Assembly: GCF_002837135.1 (NCBI RefSeq)
Contig: NZ_NWBQ01000001.1
Location: 1 to 46,721, forward strand
Direction: 5' to 3'
DNA: 46,721 nt
Source: Macromonas bipunctata
Lineage (GTDB): Bacteria; Pseudomonadota; Gammaproteobacteria; Burkholderiales; Burkholderiaceae_C
Shown: positions 10,366 to 18,743 of the stretch, piece after piece
Position numbering within the stretch: the stretch's first letter is position 1
How the letters are laid out: each line of letters opens with the position of its first letter
The notes under the pieces: generated by a model
What the model was told of the DNA's origin: nothing
The model's database searches: none
Seen by the model: the letters and a program-made list of their open reading frames with translations, nothing else
Made by a program: the position numbers and the translations under genes

Positions 10366-12842
10366 GGTGATGGTGCGGAAGTAAAAGGTGGGTGGCTGTG
10401 CAGGCACTGGCGCACCGTGTGTACAAAAGCGTCGATGTCGGTAATAGGCTTGACAATATAGTGCGTAAACCCGGCCTGCAGGCCGCGTTCCACATCGCTG
10501 GCCATGGCGTTGGAGGTCACGGCAATCACGGGCACGGCGTGCAGCGTGCTGGAGCTGGAGCTGCGCAGGCGCTGCAGCACCTCGTAGCCGTTCATGCCGG
10601 GCATGTTGATGTCGAGCAGGATCAGGTCGGGCGGGTCTTGTTCGGCCAGCTGCAGGCCACGTTCCGGGCTAAGCGCCGCCTGCAACTGGTAGTGGCGCAG
10701 CGGGCGCAGCAGGCGGTCCATCAGTTTCTGGTTGATGGGGTTGTCGTCGATGGACAGGATGTGGTAGGGCCGCACGGGCGGCGCCAGCTCCAGCATGGGG
10801 GTGTCGTCGGCCTCGGCCCACTCGGGCAGCGCCTGCTGCGCCACCGGCAGTTCGACCCAGAACGTGCTGCCCGCGCCCAGCGTGCTCTCCACCCCGATGC
10901 GCCCGTTCATCTTCTCGATCAGCTGCGCGCTGATGCTCAGGCCCACGCCCGTGCCCTCGATGGCCGACTGCGACGTTCCCACGCGGTTGAAGGGCTGGAA
11001 CAGGTGCGTAAGCTCGTCGGCGGCAATGCCCATGCCGTTGTCCTTGACCGCAATGTGCACGCACTCGTCGTCGCGTGTCAGGCTGCTGGCCACCTGCACC
11101 CTGCCCCCGGCGTGGTTGTACTTGACGGCATTGGACAGCAAATTGAGCAGCACCTGCTTGAGCCGCACCCGGTCGGCCAGCACGGTGTAGAAGCACGTGG
11201 CCTCGAACTCCAGCGTCACGTGCTGGCGCTGCGCCAGCGGCTGGATCAGGTGGTGGCACTCGCGCAGCACATCGGCCAGATCCACCGATTCGAGCGTGAT
11301 GTCCACCTTGCCCGCATTGATCTTGGCCAGCTCCAGCACGTCGTTGATCAGGGCCAGCAGGTGCTGGCCGGCGGTCAGGATCTCGGTCACGCTGTCGCGC
11401 TGGTCCTCGTTGAGCCCGGGGTCGGCCTCCAGCATCTGGCCAAAGCCCAGGATGGCGTTCATGGGCGTGCGCAACTCGTGGCTCATGGTGGTCAGGAACA
11501 TGTCCTTGCTGCGCGAGGCGGCCTCGGCGTTCTCGCGCGCCTGCGCCAGCTCCAGCTCGCGGCGCTTGCTGCGGTCAATGTCCTGCACCGTGCCGTACAG
11601 GCGCACGCAGATGCCCCGGCGCTGCTCGGCCTTGCCGATGGTGCGCAGCCAGCGCGGTGCTGCCGGCGGCAGGTGCACCTGCACCTCCAGGTCCCAGCCG
11701 GTGCCGTCGTCGATGCTGGCGCGTATGGCCTCGCGCAGCGCCTCGGCCTGCAGCACGTGGGCCATGGCCTCGTCCAGCGTCAGCGTGCGCGATGCCACGT
11801 AGGGCGCGGGCAGGCCCAGCAGCTCCTGCGTCAGGCGCGAGCAGTGCAGCTCGCCGCGCAGGACGTCGTACTCCAGCGTGCCAATGCGCGCGGCCAGGTT
11901 GGACGCCTCCAGCGCCTGCTGCGTGTTGCGCAGCAGCGTTTCGTTGGCCTTGCGCGCGGTGATGTCGTGCCGGATGGAGACGATGCGCTGGATCTGGCCC
12001 TGGTCGTTGAGCAGCGGCACCATCACGCTGTCCACCCAGTACAGCTGGCCGCCCTTGCCCCGGTTGCAGATCTCGGCCCGCCACGACCGCCCGCCCAGCA
12101 CGGTCTGCCACATCTGCTGCCAGAAGTGGGGCGCATGCACGCCCGAGTTGACGATGCTGTGGTTGCGCCCCACCAGTTCCTCGCTGCTGTAGCCGCTGAT
12201 CTGGGTGAAGGCGGTGTTGACACGCACGATGGTGCCGTGCAGGTCGGTCTCGGAATAGATGCTGTGCTCGGTCAGCGCCTTCATGAACGACAGCAGCTCG
12301 CTCTTGGTGTCGCGCTCGCGCTGCAGCACCTCGTGCTCCTGCGTGACGTCGGTCACCACGCCCACAAAGAACGGCTCGCCCGCCGCCTGCGCGCGCCCCA
12401 CCGCCACGCGCACGGGCAAGGTGTGGCCGTCGCGGTGGCGGGCCAGCAGCTCGCGCCCACGGCCCAGCACGTAGCCCGGCTCGGCCTGCAGGAAGTGGCG
12501 CAGGTAGCGTTCGTACTGGCCGTGGTGAGTCTCGGGCAGCAGCATCTTGAGGCTGCGGCTTTCCAGCTCGGCGGGCGTCCAACCCAGCAGCGCCTCGGTG
12601 GCGCGGTTGACCGACAGGATGTGGCCCTCCTGGTCGACGGTGATGAGCGCGTCCACCATGGTGTCCATCACCGTCTGCAGCCGGGTGGCGGTGCGCTCCA
12701 AGTCTTCCTGCCGCGTGCGGTGGATGTGCCACAGCTGCAGACCCAGCAGCACGCCAACCCCCAGCAACAGCAGGGGCAGCGCCATCCACCACAGCACCGC
12801 CGCAGGTTGCGCCGTCGCCCAATTCCAAAAAGTATTCCACAT
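10362..12842 (-). CDS. PAS-rich hybrid histidine kinase with C-terminal receiver
   Basis: This is an 826-residue kinase. One hydrophobic helix (about residues 15-41) anchors the N-terminus with no sizeable periplasmic part. Sensing is therefore probably by cytoplasmic PAS domains: about 55-170 ([19 protein letters not shown]), about 185-305 ([20 protein letters not shown], the Aer-like GYSSEELVG type) and about 310-430. HisKA ([20 protein letters not shown]), HATPase ([21 protein letters not shown]) and a receiver ([32 protein letters not shown]) follow. The PAS domains show no obvious cofactor signature by eye. Its stop overlaps the HD-GYP regulator start by 4 bases, marking that protein as the likely partner. 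The gene diverges from the chemoreceptor at 12950. Confidence 0.9.
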   Translation of the reverse strand: MWNTFWNWATAQPAAVLWWMALPLLLLGVGVLLGLQLWHIHRTRQEDLERTATRLQTVMDTMVDALITVDQEGHILSVNRATEALLGWTPAELESRSLKMLLPETHHGQYERYLRHFLQAEPGYVLGRGRELLARHRDGHTLPVRVAVGRAQAAGEPFFVGVVTDVTQEHEVLQRERDTKSELLSFMKALTEHSIYSETDLHGTIVRVNTAFTQISGYSSEELVGRNHSIVNSGVHAPHFWQQMWQTVLGGRSWRAEICNRGKGGQLYWVDSVMVPLLNDQGQIQRIVSIRHDITARKANETLLRNTQQALEASNLAARIGTLEYDVLRGELHCSRLTQELLGLPAPYVASRTLTLDEAMAHVLQAEALREAIRASIDDGTGWDLEVQVHLPPAAPRWLRTIGKAEQRRGICVRLYGTVQDIDRSKRRELELAQARENAEAASRSKDMFLTTMSHELRTPMNAILGFGQMLEADPGLNEDQRDSVTEILTAGQHLLALINDVLELAKINAGKVDITLESVDLADVLRECHHLIQPLAQRQHVTLEFEATCFYTVLADRVRLKQVLLNLLSNAVKYNHAGGRVQVASSLTRDDECVHIAVKDNGMGIAADELTHLFQPFNRVGTSQSAIEGTGVGLSISAQLIEKMNGRIGVESTLGAGSTFWVELPVAQQALPEWAEADDTPMLELAPPVRPYHILSIDDNPINQKLMDRLLRPLRHYQLQAALSPERGLQLAEQDPPDLILLDINMPGMNGYEVLQRLRSSSSSTLHAVPVIAVTSNAMASDVERGLQAGFTHYIVKPITDIDAFVHTVRQCLHSHPPFTSAPSP

Positions 12843-12934
12843 CGGGGAGAGCCGGGTCAGTCCATGTATTTGTGTGCCATAAGACGGACATTGTCCTGCA
12901 AACCATCCGCGCGCCTTTTGTGTTGGCGCAAACG

Positions 12935-12943
12935 CGCGATAAT
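12935..12943 (+). promoter_or_regulatory. Candidate -10 element for the second chemoreceptor gene
   Basis: CGCGATAAT ends 7 bases before the ATG at 12950. It matches six of eight positions of the sigma28 -10 octamer, and also reads as GATAAT for sigma70. No good -35 element is seen at either expected distance. If it is used, transcription would begin at about the A of the ATG, giving a leaderless message, which fits the absence of a Shine-Dalgarno sequence. A small dyad GGACA-T-TGTCC lies upstream at 12886-12896. Confidence 0.25.
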
Positions 12944-12949
12944 TTCAAC

Positions 12950-14374
12950 ATGAATACTGTACGCCCCAACGACCGCGTGCTTCTGGTAGCCGGCGCCCTT
13001 CTGTATCTGGGTTGCCTGGCCTACGGGGCGGCCTACGACGGCCTGTGGCTGGCCAGTGTGGGTGGTGCCGTTGCACTGGCGGCCATGGGGCTGGTGGCGT
13101 TGCTGGGGCGCGGCAGTACCCTCAGCCAGGTGCTGCTGCCCGCGCTGGGCATGCTGCTGGTGGCGCTGATGATCCAGGTGGCGCAGGGGCGCACCGAGGC
13201 CCACTTTGCCGTGTTTGGCTTCCTGGCCGTCACCACCATCTACCGGCACTGGCTGCCCGTGGTAGTGGCGGCGGCGGTGATTGCGCTGCACCACCTCAGC
13301 TTCAACTACTGGCAAAGCCTGAGCTGGGGCCCGATCTGCTTTACCGAGCCCGGCTGGGGCCGGGTGCTGGAGCACGCGCTGTTTGTGGTGGCGCAGGCCA
13401 TGGTGATGATTTTTCTGGCGCACCGCGCACGCAACGACTTTGCGGCTGGCGAGGAGCTCAGTGTCATAGCGCACCGGCTGGTGGCCGACAACGGCAGCGT
13501 GGACTTCACCGTCACCCACGTCAACACCGAATCCCCCACCACGCATCTCCTGCTCGAAGCCTTGTGGCGCGTGGAGCAGGCCCTGACCACGGTGCGCACC
13601 AGCAGCGGTGCCATCACCACGTCGGCGGGCGAGGTGGCCGAGGGCAGTCTGGACTTGTCCAACCGCACCGAACAGACCGCCAGCAACTTGCAGCAGACGG
13701 CTGCGTCGATGGAGGATCTGACCAACCGCGTGGGCCAGACCACCGATTCGGCCCGCACCGCCAACACGCTGGCCGCTTCGGCCATGTCGGCCGCGCAGCG
13801 CGGTGGCGAGGTGGTGTCGCAGGTGGTCACGACCATGCAGGAGATCAACACCAGCTCGCGCCGCATTGCCGACATCATCGGCGTGATCGACGGCATTGCG
13901 TTCCAGACCAACATCCTGGCCCTGAACGCGGCGGTGGAGGCCGCCCGCGCCGGCGAGCAAGGGCGCGGCTTTGCGGTGGTGGCGGGCGAGGTGCGCAGCC
14001 TGGCGCAACGCAGCGCGGCCGCTGCGCGCGAGATCAAGGGCCTGATCGAGACCAGCGTGAACCGGGTCGAGGCCGGTTCGGCGCTGGTCAGCCGCGCGGG
14101 CAGCACCATGGACGACATCGTGGCTTCGGTGCAGCGCGTCACCGACACCATTGCCGAGATTGCCGCTGCCGCATCGGAGCAGGGGCAGGGCATCGGGCAG
14201 ATCAACAGCGCCGTGGCCCAGCTCGACCACATGACGCAGCAGAACGCGGCGATGGTGGAGCAGTCCGCCGCCGCCGCCGCCAGCCTCAAGGAGCAGGCGC
14301 TGCTGCTGGAGCGCGCCGTGTCGGCGTTCAAGCTCACGTTCCGCGAGCCCGACGCCGTCAGGCACCTCAGCTGA
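12950..14374 (+). CDS. Methyl-accepting chemotaxis protein with multi-helix membrane sensor
   Basis: This is a 474-residue chemoreceptor starting at the ATG at 12950; an in-frame extension back to 12872 has no support. The first about 165 residues form five or six membrane helices with almost no periplasmic loop. They include conserved-looking histidines inside or next to helices ([29 protein letters not shown]). This resembles an uncharacterised membrane sensor module seen before chemoreceptor and GGDEF outputs. Metal, haem or energy sensing is possible but not shown. The rest is a standard signalling coiled coil with the tip [20 protein letters not shown] and typical methylation-helix sequence. 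There is no clear HAMP domain. Its last 8 bases overlap the end of dnaJ on the opposite strand. Confidence 0.88.
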   Translation: MNTVRPNDRVLLVAGALLYLGCLAYGAAYDGLWLASVGGAVALAAMGLVALLGRGSTLSQVLLPALGMLLVALMIQVAQGRTEAHFAVFGFLAVTTIYRHWLPVVVAAAVIALHHLSFNYWQSLSWGPICFTEPGWGRVLEHALFVVAQAMVMIFLAHRARNDFAAGEELSVIAHRLVADNGSVDFTVTHVNTESPTTHLLLEALWRVEQALTTVRTSSGAITTSAGEVAEGSLDLSNRTEQTASNLQQTAASMEDLTNRVGQTTDSARTANTLAASAMSAAQRGGEVVSQVVTTMQEINTSSRRIADIIGVIDGIAFQTNILALNAAVEAARAGEQGRGFAVVAGEVRSLAQRSAAAAREIKGLIETSVNRVEAGSALVSRAGSTMDDIVASVQRVTDTIAEIAAAASEQGQGIGQINSAVAQLDHMTQQNAAMVEQSAAAAASLKEQALLLERAVSAFKLTFREPDAVRHLS

Positions 14375-15506
14375 AGAAGGCCTTGGCCTTCTCGAACCAG
14401 CCCTTGTCGTTGGGGCTGTGCTGGTGGCCGTTCTGCTGGAACGACGCTTCCAGCTGGCGCAGCAGCTCGCGCTGCGGCTCGGTGAGCTTGACCGGTGTTT
14501 CCACCACGATGTGGCAGTACAGGTCGCCCGGGTAGCTGGAGCGCACGCCCTTGATGCCCCGGCCGCGCAGGCGGAACTGCTTGCCGGTCTGGGTGCCTTC
14601 GGGGATGTCGATGGCGGCCTTGCCGGTCAGGGTGGGCACGTGGATCTCGCCGCCCAGCGCCGCCGTGGTGATGCTGACCGGCACCTGGCAATGCAAGTCG
14701 TCGCCGTCGCGCTCGAAGATGTCGTGCTTGCGCACGCGGATCTCGATGAACAAGTCGCCCGCTGGGCCGCCGTTGCGTCCGGGTTCGCCGTTGCCGCTGG
14801 AGCGGATGCGCATGCCGTCGTCGATGCCCGCCGGGATCTTGATCTCCAGCGTCTTCTGCTTCTTGATCTTGCCCTGGCCGTGGCAGCTGGTGCAAGGTTC
14901 AGGGATGATCTTGCCGCTGCCGTGGCAGTGCGGGCAGGTTTGCTGCACGCTGAAGAAGCCCTGGCGCATCTGCACCACGCCGTTGCCGTTGCAGGTGGGG
15001 CAGGTCTTGGCGCTGGTGCCGGGCTTGGCGCCGCTGCCGTGGCAGGTGTCGCAGTCGTCCCAGCTCGGGATGCGGATCTGCGCGTCTTTGCCGTTGGCCG
15101 CCTCTTCGAGCGTGATGTCCATCGCGTACGACAGGTCGCTGCCCTTGTACACCTGGCGCCCACCACGCGCACCGCCGCGTGCGCCACCACCAAAGATGTC
15201 GCCGAAGATGTCGCCGAACGCGTCGCCAAAGCCACCCCCAAAGTCGCCGCCACCGGGGCCGCCGCGCATGTTGGGGTCGACCCCGGCGTGGCCGTACTGG
15301 TCGTAGGCGGCGCGCTTTTGCGGGTCGCTCAACATTTCGTAGGCTTCCTTGGCTTCCTTGAACTTCTCTTCCGCCGCCTTGGCCGCTTCGCCCTGGTTGC
15401 GGTCGGGGTGGTATTTCATCGCCAGCTTGCGGTAGGCCTTCTTGATGTCGTCGTCACTGGCGGTCTTGGCCACGCCCAGGATTTCGTAAAAGTCTCGTTT
15501 TGCCAT
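14367..15506 (-). CDS. dnaJ: Chaperone protein DnaJ (Hsp40)
   Basis: This is a 379-residue type I J-protein that delivers unfolded clients to DnaK and stimulates its ATPase. The J domain (about 1-70) has the HPD motif in [10 protein letters not shown] Gly/Phe-rich linker follows ([19 protein letters not shown], about 75-115). The zinc-binding domain has four CXXCXGXG repeats ([32 protein letters not shown]), and the client-binding C-terminal domains follow. The ATG at 15506 is chosen over an in-frame start at 15533 because MAKRDFYE is the family N-terminus. It follows dnaK by 116 bases that include a hairpin, so it may be read partly by readthrough. Its stop overlaps the convergent chemoreceptor stop by 8 bases. 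Confidence 0.97.
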   Translation of the reverse strand: MAKRDFYEILGVAKTASDDDIKKAYRKLAMKYHPDRNQGEAAKAAEEKFKEAKEAYEMLSDPQKRAAYDQYGHAGVDPNMRGGPGGGDFGGGFGDAFGDIFGDIFGGGARGGARGGRQVYKGSDLSYAMDITLEEAANGKDAQIRIPSWDDCDTCHGSGAKPGTSAKTCPTCNGNGVVQMRQGFFSVQQTCPHCHGSGKIIPEPCTSCHGQGKIKKQKTLEIKIPAGIDDGMRIRSSGNGEPGRNGGPAGDLFIEIRVRKHDIFERDGDDLHCQVPVSITTAALGGEIHVPTLTGKAAIDIPEGTQTGKQFRLRGRGIKGVRSSYPGDLYCHIVVETPVKLTEPQRELLRQLEASFQQNGHQHSPNDKGWFEKAKAFFS

Positions 15507-15536
15507 GTTGATACAACGGTACGCTTTGAACACAAA

Positions 15537-15574
15537 CGCCGCGCCGGGTCATTGCTGAAGCCCGGGCGCGGCGG
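15537..15574 (-). terminator. GC-rich hairpin with T-rich tail between dnaK and dnaJ
   Basis: On the minus strand CCGCCGCGCCCGGG (15574-15561) pairs with CCCGGCGCGGCG (15548-15537), with one bulge and a 12-base loop. The run TTTGTGTT follows. It lies 49 bases past the dnaK stop. It looks like an intrinsic terminator or attenuator that could lower dnaJ relative to dnaK. Confidence 0.5.
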
Positions 15575-15622
15575 CGATGGAGGGTGTGGCGGCGCACACG
15601 GGCACGCCACCACGGTCTGGCA

Positions 15623-17563
15623 TCAGTCTTTCTTGACTTCCTTGACTTCGGCGTCCACCACGTCGTCGTCGGCCGGGCGGCTGTTGTTGCCCGCACCTTG
15701 GCCCGCTGCACCGGCTTCAGCACCACCAGCTTGAGTGGCTTGGGCATCGGCGTACATTTTCTCGCCCAGTTTTTGGCTGGCGGTCATCAGGGCTTCGGTC
15801 TTGGCCTCGATCGCGGCCTTGTCGTCGCCCTTGATGGCGGCTTCCACGTCTTTGATGGCGGCTTCGATCTTGTCCTTCTCACCGGCTTCGAGCTTGTCGC
15901 CGTACTCGGTCAGGCTCTTGCGCACCGAGCTGACCAGCGCATCACCCTGGTTGCGGGCCTGTACCAGTTCCACCTTCTTGTGGTCTTCGGCGGCGTTGAG
16001 TTCGGCATCCTTCACCATCTTCTGGATTTCTTCTTCGCTCAGGCCAGAGTTGGCCTTGATGGTGATCTTGTTTTCCTTGCCGGTGCCTTTGTCTTTCGCA
16101 CCCACGTGCAGGATGCCGTTGGCATCGATGTCGAAGGTCACTTCAATCTGCGGAATGCCGCGCGGTGCGGGCGGAATGCCTTCAAGGTTGAATTCGCCCA
16201 GCGCCTTGTTGCCAGCGGCCAGCTCACGCTCGCCTTGGTAGACCTTGATGGTCACGGCGGGCTGGTTGTCGTCGGCGGTCGAGAACACCTGGCTGAATTT
16301 GGTCGGGATGGTGGTGTTCTTGGCGATCATCTTGGTCATGACACCGCCCATGGTTTCGATGCCCAGCGACAGCGGGGTCACGTCCAGCAGCAGCACGTCC
16401 TTGCGGTCGCCGCCCAGCACTTGGCCCTGAATGGCAGCACCCACGGCCACGGCTTCGTCGGGGTTGACGTCGCGGCGCGGTTCCTTGCCAAAGAATTCCT
16501 TGACCTTGTCTTGCACCTTGGGCATGCGGCTCATGCCGCCGACCAGGATCACGTCCTGGATGTCGGACACGCTGATGCCAGCGTCCTTGATGGCGGTGCG
16601 GCACGGTGCAATGGTGCGCTCGATCAGCTCATCGACCAGGCTTTCCAGCTTGGCGCGGGTCAGCTTGATGTTGAGGTGCTTGGGGCCGGAAGCGTCGGCG
16701 GTGATGTAGGGCAGGTTGACATCGGTTTGTGTGCTGTTGGACAGCTCAATCTTGGCCTTTTCTGCCGCTTCCTTCAGGCGTTGCAGGGCCAGCACATCCT
16801 TGGTCAGGTCTACGCCGCTCTCTTTCTTGAATTCGGCGATGATGTAGTCGATGATGCGCTGGTCGAAGTCTTCGCCACCCAGGAAGGTGTCGCCGTTGGT
16901 GGACAGCACTTCAAATTGTTTTTCACCGTCCACATCGGCAATTTCGATGATGGACACGTCGAAGGTGCCGCCGCCCAAGTCGTACACGGCGATTTTGCGG
17001 TCGCCCTTGCCCGCTTTGTCCAGACCGAAGGCCAGTGCGGCGGCGGTCGGTTCGTTGATGATGCGTTTGACATCCAAACCAGCGATGCGGCCGGCGTCTT
17101 TGGTGGCTTGGCGTTGTGCGTCGTTGAAGTAGGCCGGTACGGTGATGACGGCTTCGGTCACGGCCTCGCCGAGGTAGTCTTCGGCGGTTTTCTTCATCTT
17201 GCGCAGCACTTCGGCGCTGATTTGCGGCGGGGCCAGTTTTTGGCCGCGCACTTCCACCCACGCGTCACCGTTGTCGGCGGCAGCGATGGTGAAGGGCATC
17301 AGGTCGATGTCCTTTTGCACTTCCTTTTCGGCGAACTTGCGGCCGATCAGGCGCTTGACCGCGTACAGGGTGTTGCGCGGGTTGGTGACGGCCTGGCGCT
17401 TGGCGGAAGCGCCCACCAAGATCTCGCCGTCTTCCTGGTACGCAATGATGGAAGGCGTGGTGCGTGCGCCTTCGCTGTTCTCGATCACGCGGGTGGTGTT
17501 GCCTTCCATGATGGCCACGCACGAGTTGGTGGTGCCGAGGTCAATGCCGATGATTTTGCCCAT
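15623..17563 (-). CDS. dnaK: Chaperone protein DnaK (Hsp70)
   Basis: This is a 646-residue ATP-driven chaperone working with DnaJ and GrpE, of normal length. The ATPase domain begins with [20 protein letters not shown] and carries the phosphate and hinge motifs ([28 protein letters not shown]). The linker [15 protein letters not shown] leads into the peptide-binding domain. The tail ends [12 protein letters not shown], the conserved C-terminal type of bacterial DnaK. CTGGAG lies about 8 bases before the ATG. A sigma32-like promoter precedes the gene, so it can be induced separately from grpE. Confidence 0.98.
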   Translation of the reverse strand: MGKIIGIDLGTTNSCVAIMEGNTTRVIENSEGARTTPSIIAYQEDGEILVGASAKRQAVTNPRNTLYAVKRLIGRKFAEKEVQKDIDLMPFTIAAADNGDAWVEVRGQKLAPPQISAEVLRKMKKTAEDYLGEAVTEAVITVPAYFNDAQRQATKDAGRIAGLDVKRIINEPTAAALAFGLDKAGKGDRKIAVYDLGGGTFDVSIIEIADVDGEKQFEVLSTNGDTFLGGEDFDQRIIDYIIAEFKKESGVDLTKDVLALQRLKEAAEKAKIELSNSTQTDVNLPYITADASGPKHLNIKLTRAKLESLVDELIERTIAPCRTAIKDAGISVSDIQDVILVGGMSRMPKVQDKVKEFFGKEPRRDVNPDEAVAVGAAIQGQVLGGDRKDVLLLDVTPLSLGIETMGGVMTKMIAKNTTIPTKFSQVFSTADDNQPAVTIKVYQGERELAAGNKALGEFNLEGIPPAPRGIPQIEVTFDIDANGILHVGAKDKGTGKENKITIKANSGLSEEEIQKMVKDAELNAAEDHKKVELVQARNQGDALVSSVRKSLTEYGDKLEAGEKDKIEAAIKDVEAAIKGDDKAAIEAKTEALMTASQKLGEKMYADAQATQAGGAEAGAAGQGAGNNSRPADDDVVDAEVKEVKKD

Positions 17564-17615
17564 GAGTGAACTCCAGAGGATTTGGTGAGAATTCGGAAAA
17601 ATTCGATTGTGCTTG

Positions 17616-17643
17616 AGGTGTGGCCGGGCGTGGGGTTTTCAAG
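17616..17643 (-). promoter_or_regulatory. Candidate sigma32 heat-shock promoter of dnaK
   Basis: On the minus strand CTTGAAA (17643-17637) is followed after 13 bases by CCACACCT (17623-17616), which matches five of eight positions of the sigma32 -10 consensus CCCCATNT. It lies about 55 bases before the dnaK start. The same CTTGAAAACC core occurs before grpE. Confidence 0.5.
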
Positions 17644-17684
17644 GCCTGGCCGCACACAAAACGCGGCCCGGTGTGCCCGCAGTC

Positions 17685-18233
17685 TTACTTGGGCGCGCTG
17701 ACGGTGACCAACGCCGGGCGCAGCACGCGCTCGGCAATCAGGTAGCCTTTTTGCAGCACCGTGACCACGGTGTTGGGTTCTTGGTCGGCGGGCACCACGC
17801 TGATGGCCTGGTGCTGGTGCGGGTCGAACTTGGTGCCCGCTTCGGGGGCGATCGGCAGCACCTTGTTGCGCTGCAGCGCGCTGAGCAGCTGCTTGAGGGT
17901 GGCTTCAGCGCCTTCGCGGATTTGCTGCACGCTGGCTTCTTGCACCGCCAGCCCGGCTTCCAGGCTGTCGAGCACTGGCAGCAGGCTTTCGGCAAAGCCT
18001 TCGACCGCAAACTTGCGCACCTTGCTGACCTCTTCCTCGGTGCGGCGGCGCATGTTTTCTACGTCGGCCTTGGCGCGCAGGTACTGCTCGGTCAGTTCGG
18101 CGTTCTGTGCCTTCAGGGCTTCGAGTTCGTTGACTTCGGCATTGGCCTGGTCGGCAGCGTTGGCGGCAGCGGCGGCCTCCTGTTCTTCGGCGGCGGGCGG
18201 GACTTGCGGTTGGGCGTAGGTCGGATCTTGCAT
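17685..18233 (-). CDS. grpE: Nucleotide exchange factor GrpE
   Basis: This is a 182-residue ADP-release factor for DnaK. The N-terminal about 45 residues are acidic and alanine-rich, followed by the long dimerising helix ([20 protein letters not shown]) and the family motif [20 protein letters not shown]. The C-terminal beta domain contains [12 protein letters not shown] and ends [13 protein letters not shown]. The ATG at 18233 is chosen; an in-frame TTG at 18266 would add 11 residues, including a basic stretch unusual for GrpE. No strong Shine-Dalgarno sequence is seen. The order grpE-dnaK-dnaJ is usual in Burkholderiales. Confidence 0.96.
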   Translation of the reverse strand: MQDPTYAQPQVPPAAEEQEAAAAANAADQANAEVNELEALKAQNAELTEQYLRAKADVENMRRRTEEEVSKVRKFAVEGFAESLLPVLDSLEAGLAVQEASVQQIREGAEATLKQLLSALQRNKVLPIAPEAGTKFDPHQHQAISVVPADQEPNTVVTVLQKGYLIAERVLRPALVTVSAPK

Positions 18234-18276
18234 GGTGGTGAAAATACGTCGAAGGAAGGACAACAAATTGTGGCCT

Positions 18277-18304
18277 AGCTGGCGCCGCAGCGCCGGTTTT
18301 CAAG
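18277..18304 (-). promoter_or_regulatory. Candidate sigma32 heat-shock promoter of grpE
   Basis: On the minus strand CTTGAAA (18304-18298) is separated by 13 bases from CGCCAGCT (18284-18277), five of eight matches to the sigma32 -10 consensus. The start of transcription would be near 18270, giving a leader of about 35 bases. No CIRCE inverted repeat (HrcA site) was seen here. Confidence 0.5.
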
Positions 18305-18346
18305 GCGTTGGTACAAAACTTTCAGTGGACAGTGGAGGCCGTTTTT

Positions 18347-18736
18347 TTATGGCTCTCGCAGAGGCCATAGAGAAGGTAGAGGCAGTATGTCGTCTGCTGT
18401 TTGGGGAGTGTTTTGTATGGAGGGGCTGGGCGCGGGTTGTGCTATCAATACCGTTGCTTCGCCCAACTGTGAGCGAACCCAAGCCAGATGAGCACTTACA
18501 TCGCGCCGTTCCGGCGCAATTCGATGGGCACGTTCCAACAACAGACGAGCCTCCGCCCATCTGTTGTTTGTCGCCAATTCATGGGCGTAATCGATGACCG
18601 TGGGCAAATCGTAAGGTTGTTGCCAGTACCGTGTGGCGGTGGTTGACAACGAATTGGACGCAGAAGGCGGGTTGGCACAGCCTGTTATTGCCAAGGCTGT
18701 GCCCCATATGGGCAGCAAGAAACGCAATTTGAACAT
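18347..18736 (-). CDS. Small TPR-like lipoprotein at the end of the cellulose operon
   Basis: This is a 129-residue product starting 7 bases after the bcsC stop, so it belongs to the same operon. The N-terminus is a lipoprotein signal (LLPIWGTALAITGC, lipobox A-I-T-G-C with Cys about residue 20). The mature part has one or two TPR-like helices (HELATNNRWAEARLLLERAH) and a proline-rich tail. I do not recognise a named Bcs family. The TPR-like sequence resembles single repeats of BcsC, so it may assist BcsC or the periplasmic path of the glucan. This role is inferred from position only. It is not BcsD by sequence. Confidence 0.75.
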   Translation of the reverse strand: MFKLRFLLPIWGTALAITGCANPPSASNSLSTTATRYWQQPYDLPTVIDYAHELATNNRWAEARLLLERAHRIAPERRDVSAHLAWVRSQLGEATVLIAQPAPSPSIQNTPQTADDILPLPSLWPLREP

Positions 18737-18743
18737 GGCTTTC

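Noticed and set aside
6517-10461. A 1,314-codon open frame on the plus strand opposite kinase 2 and the HD-GYP gene
   Set aside because: It is low-complexity antisense translation (His, Arg, Gln, Val rich) of GC-biased coding DNA. The minus-strand genes show real domains and motifs.
15584-17569. A 661-codon plus-strand frame opposite dnaK
   Set aside because: This is the well-known type of long antisense frame opposite dnaK. Composition is repetitive Gly, Val, Phe and His, and no independent signal supports it.
18237-18346. HrcA/CIRCE element upstream of grpE
   Set aside because: No TTAGCACTC-N9-GAGTGCTAA pattern was found; only the sigma32-like element is supported.
18347-18736. BcsD as the identity of the gene after bcsC
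   Set aside because: It has a lipoprotein signal and TPR-like helices, whereas BcsD is a cytoplasmic ring-forming protein of a different bcs operon type.
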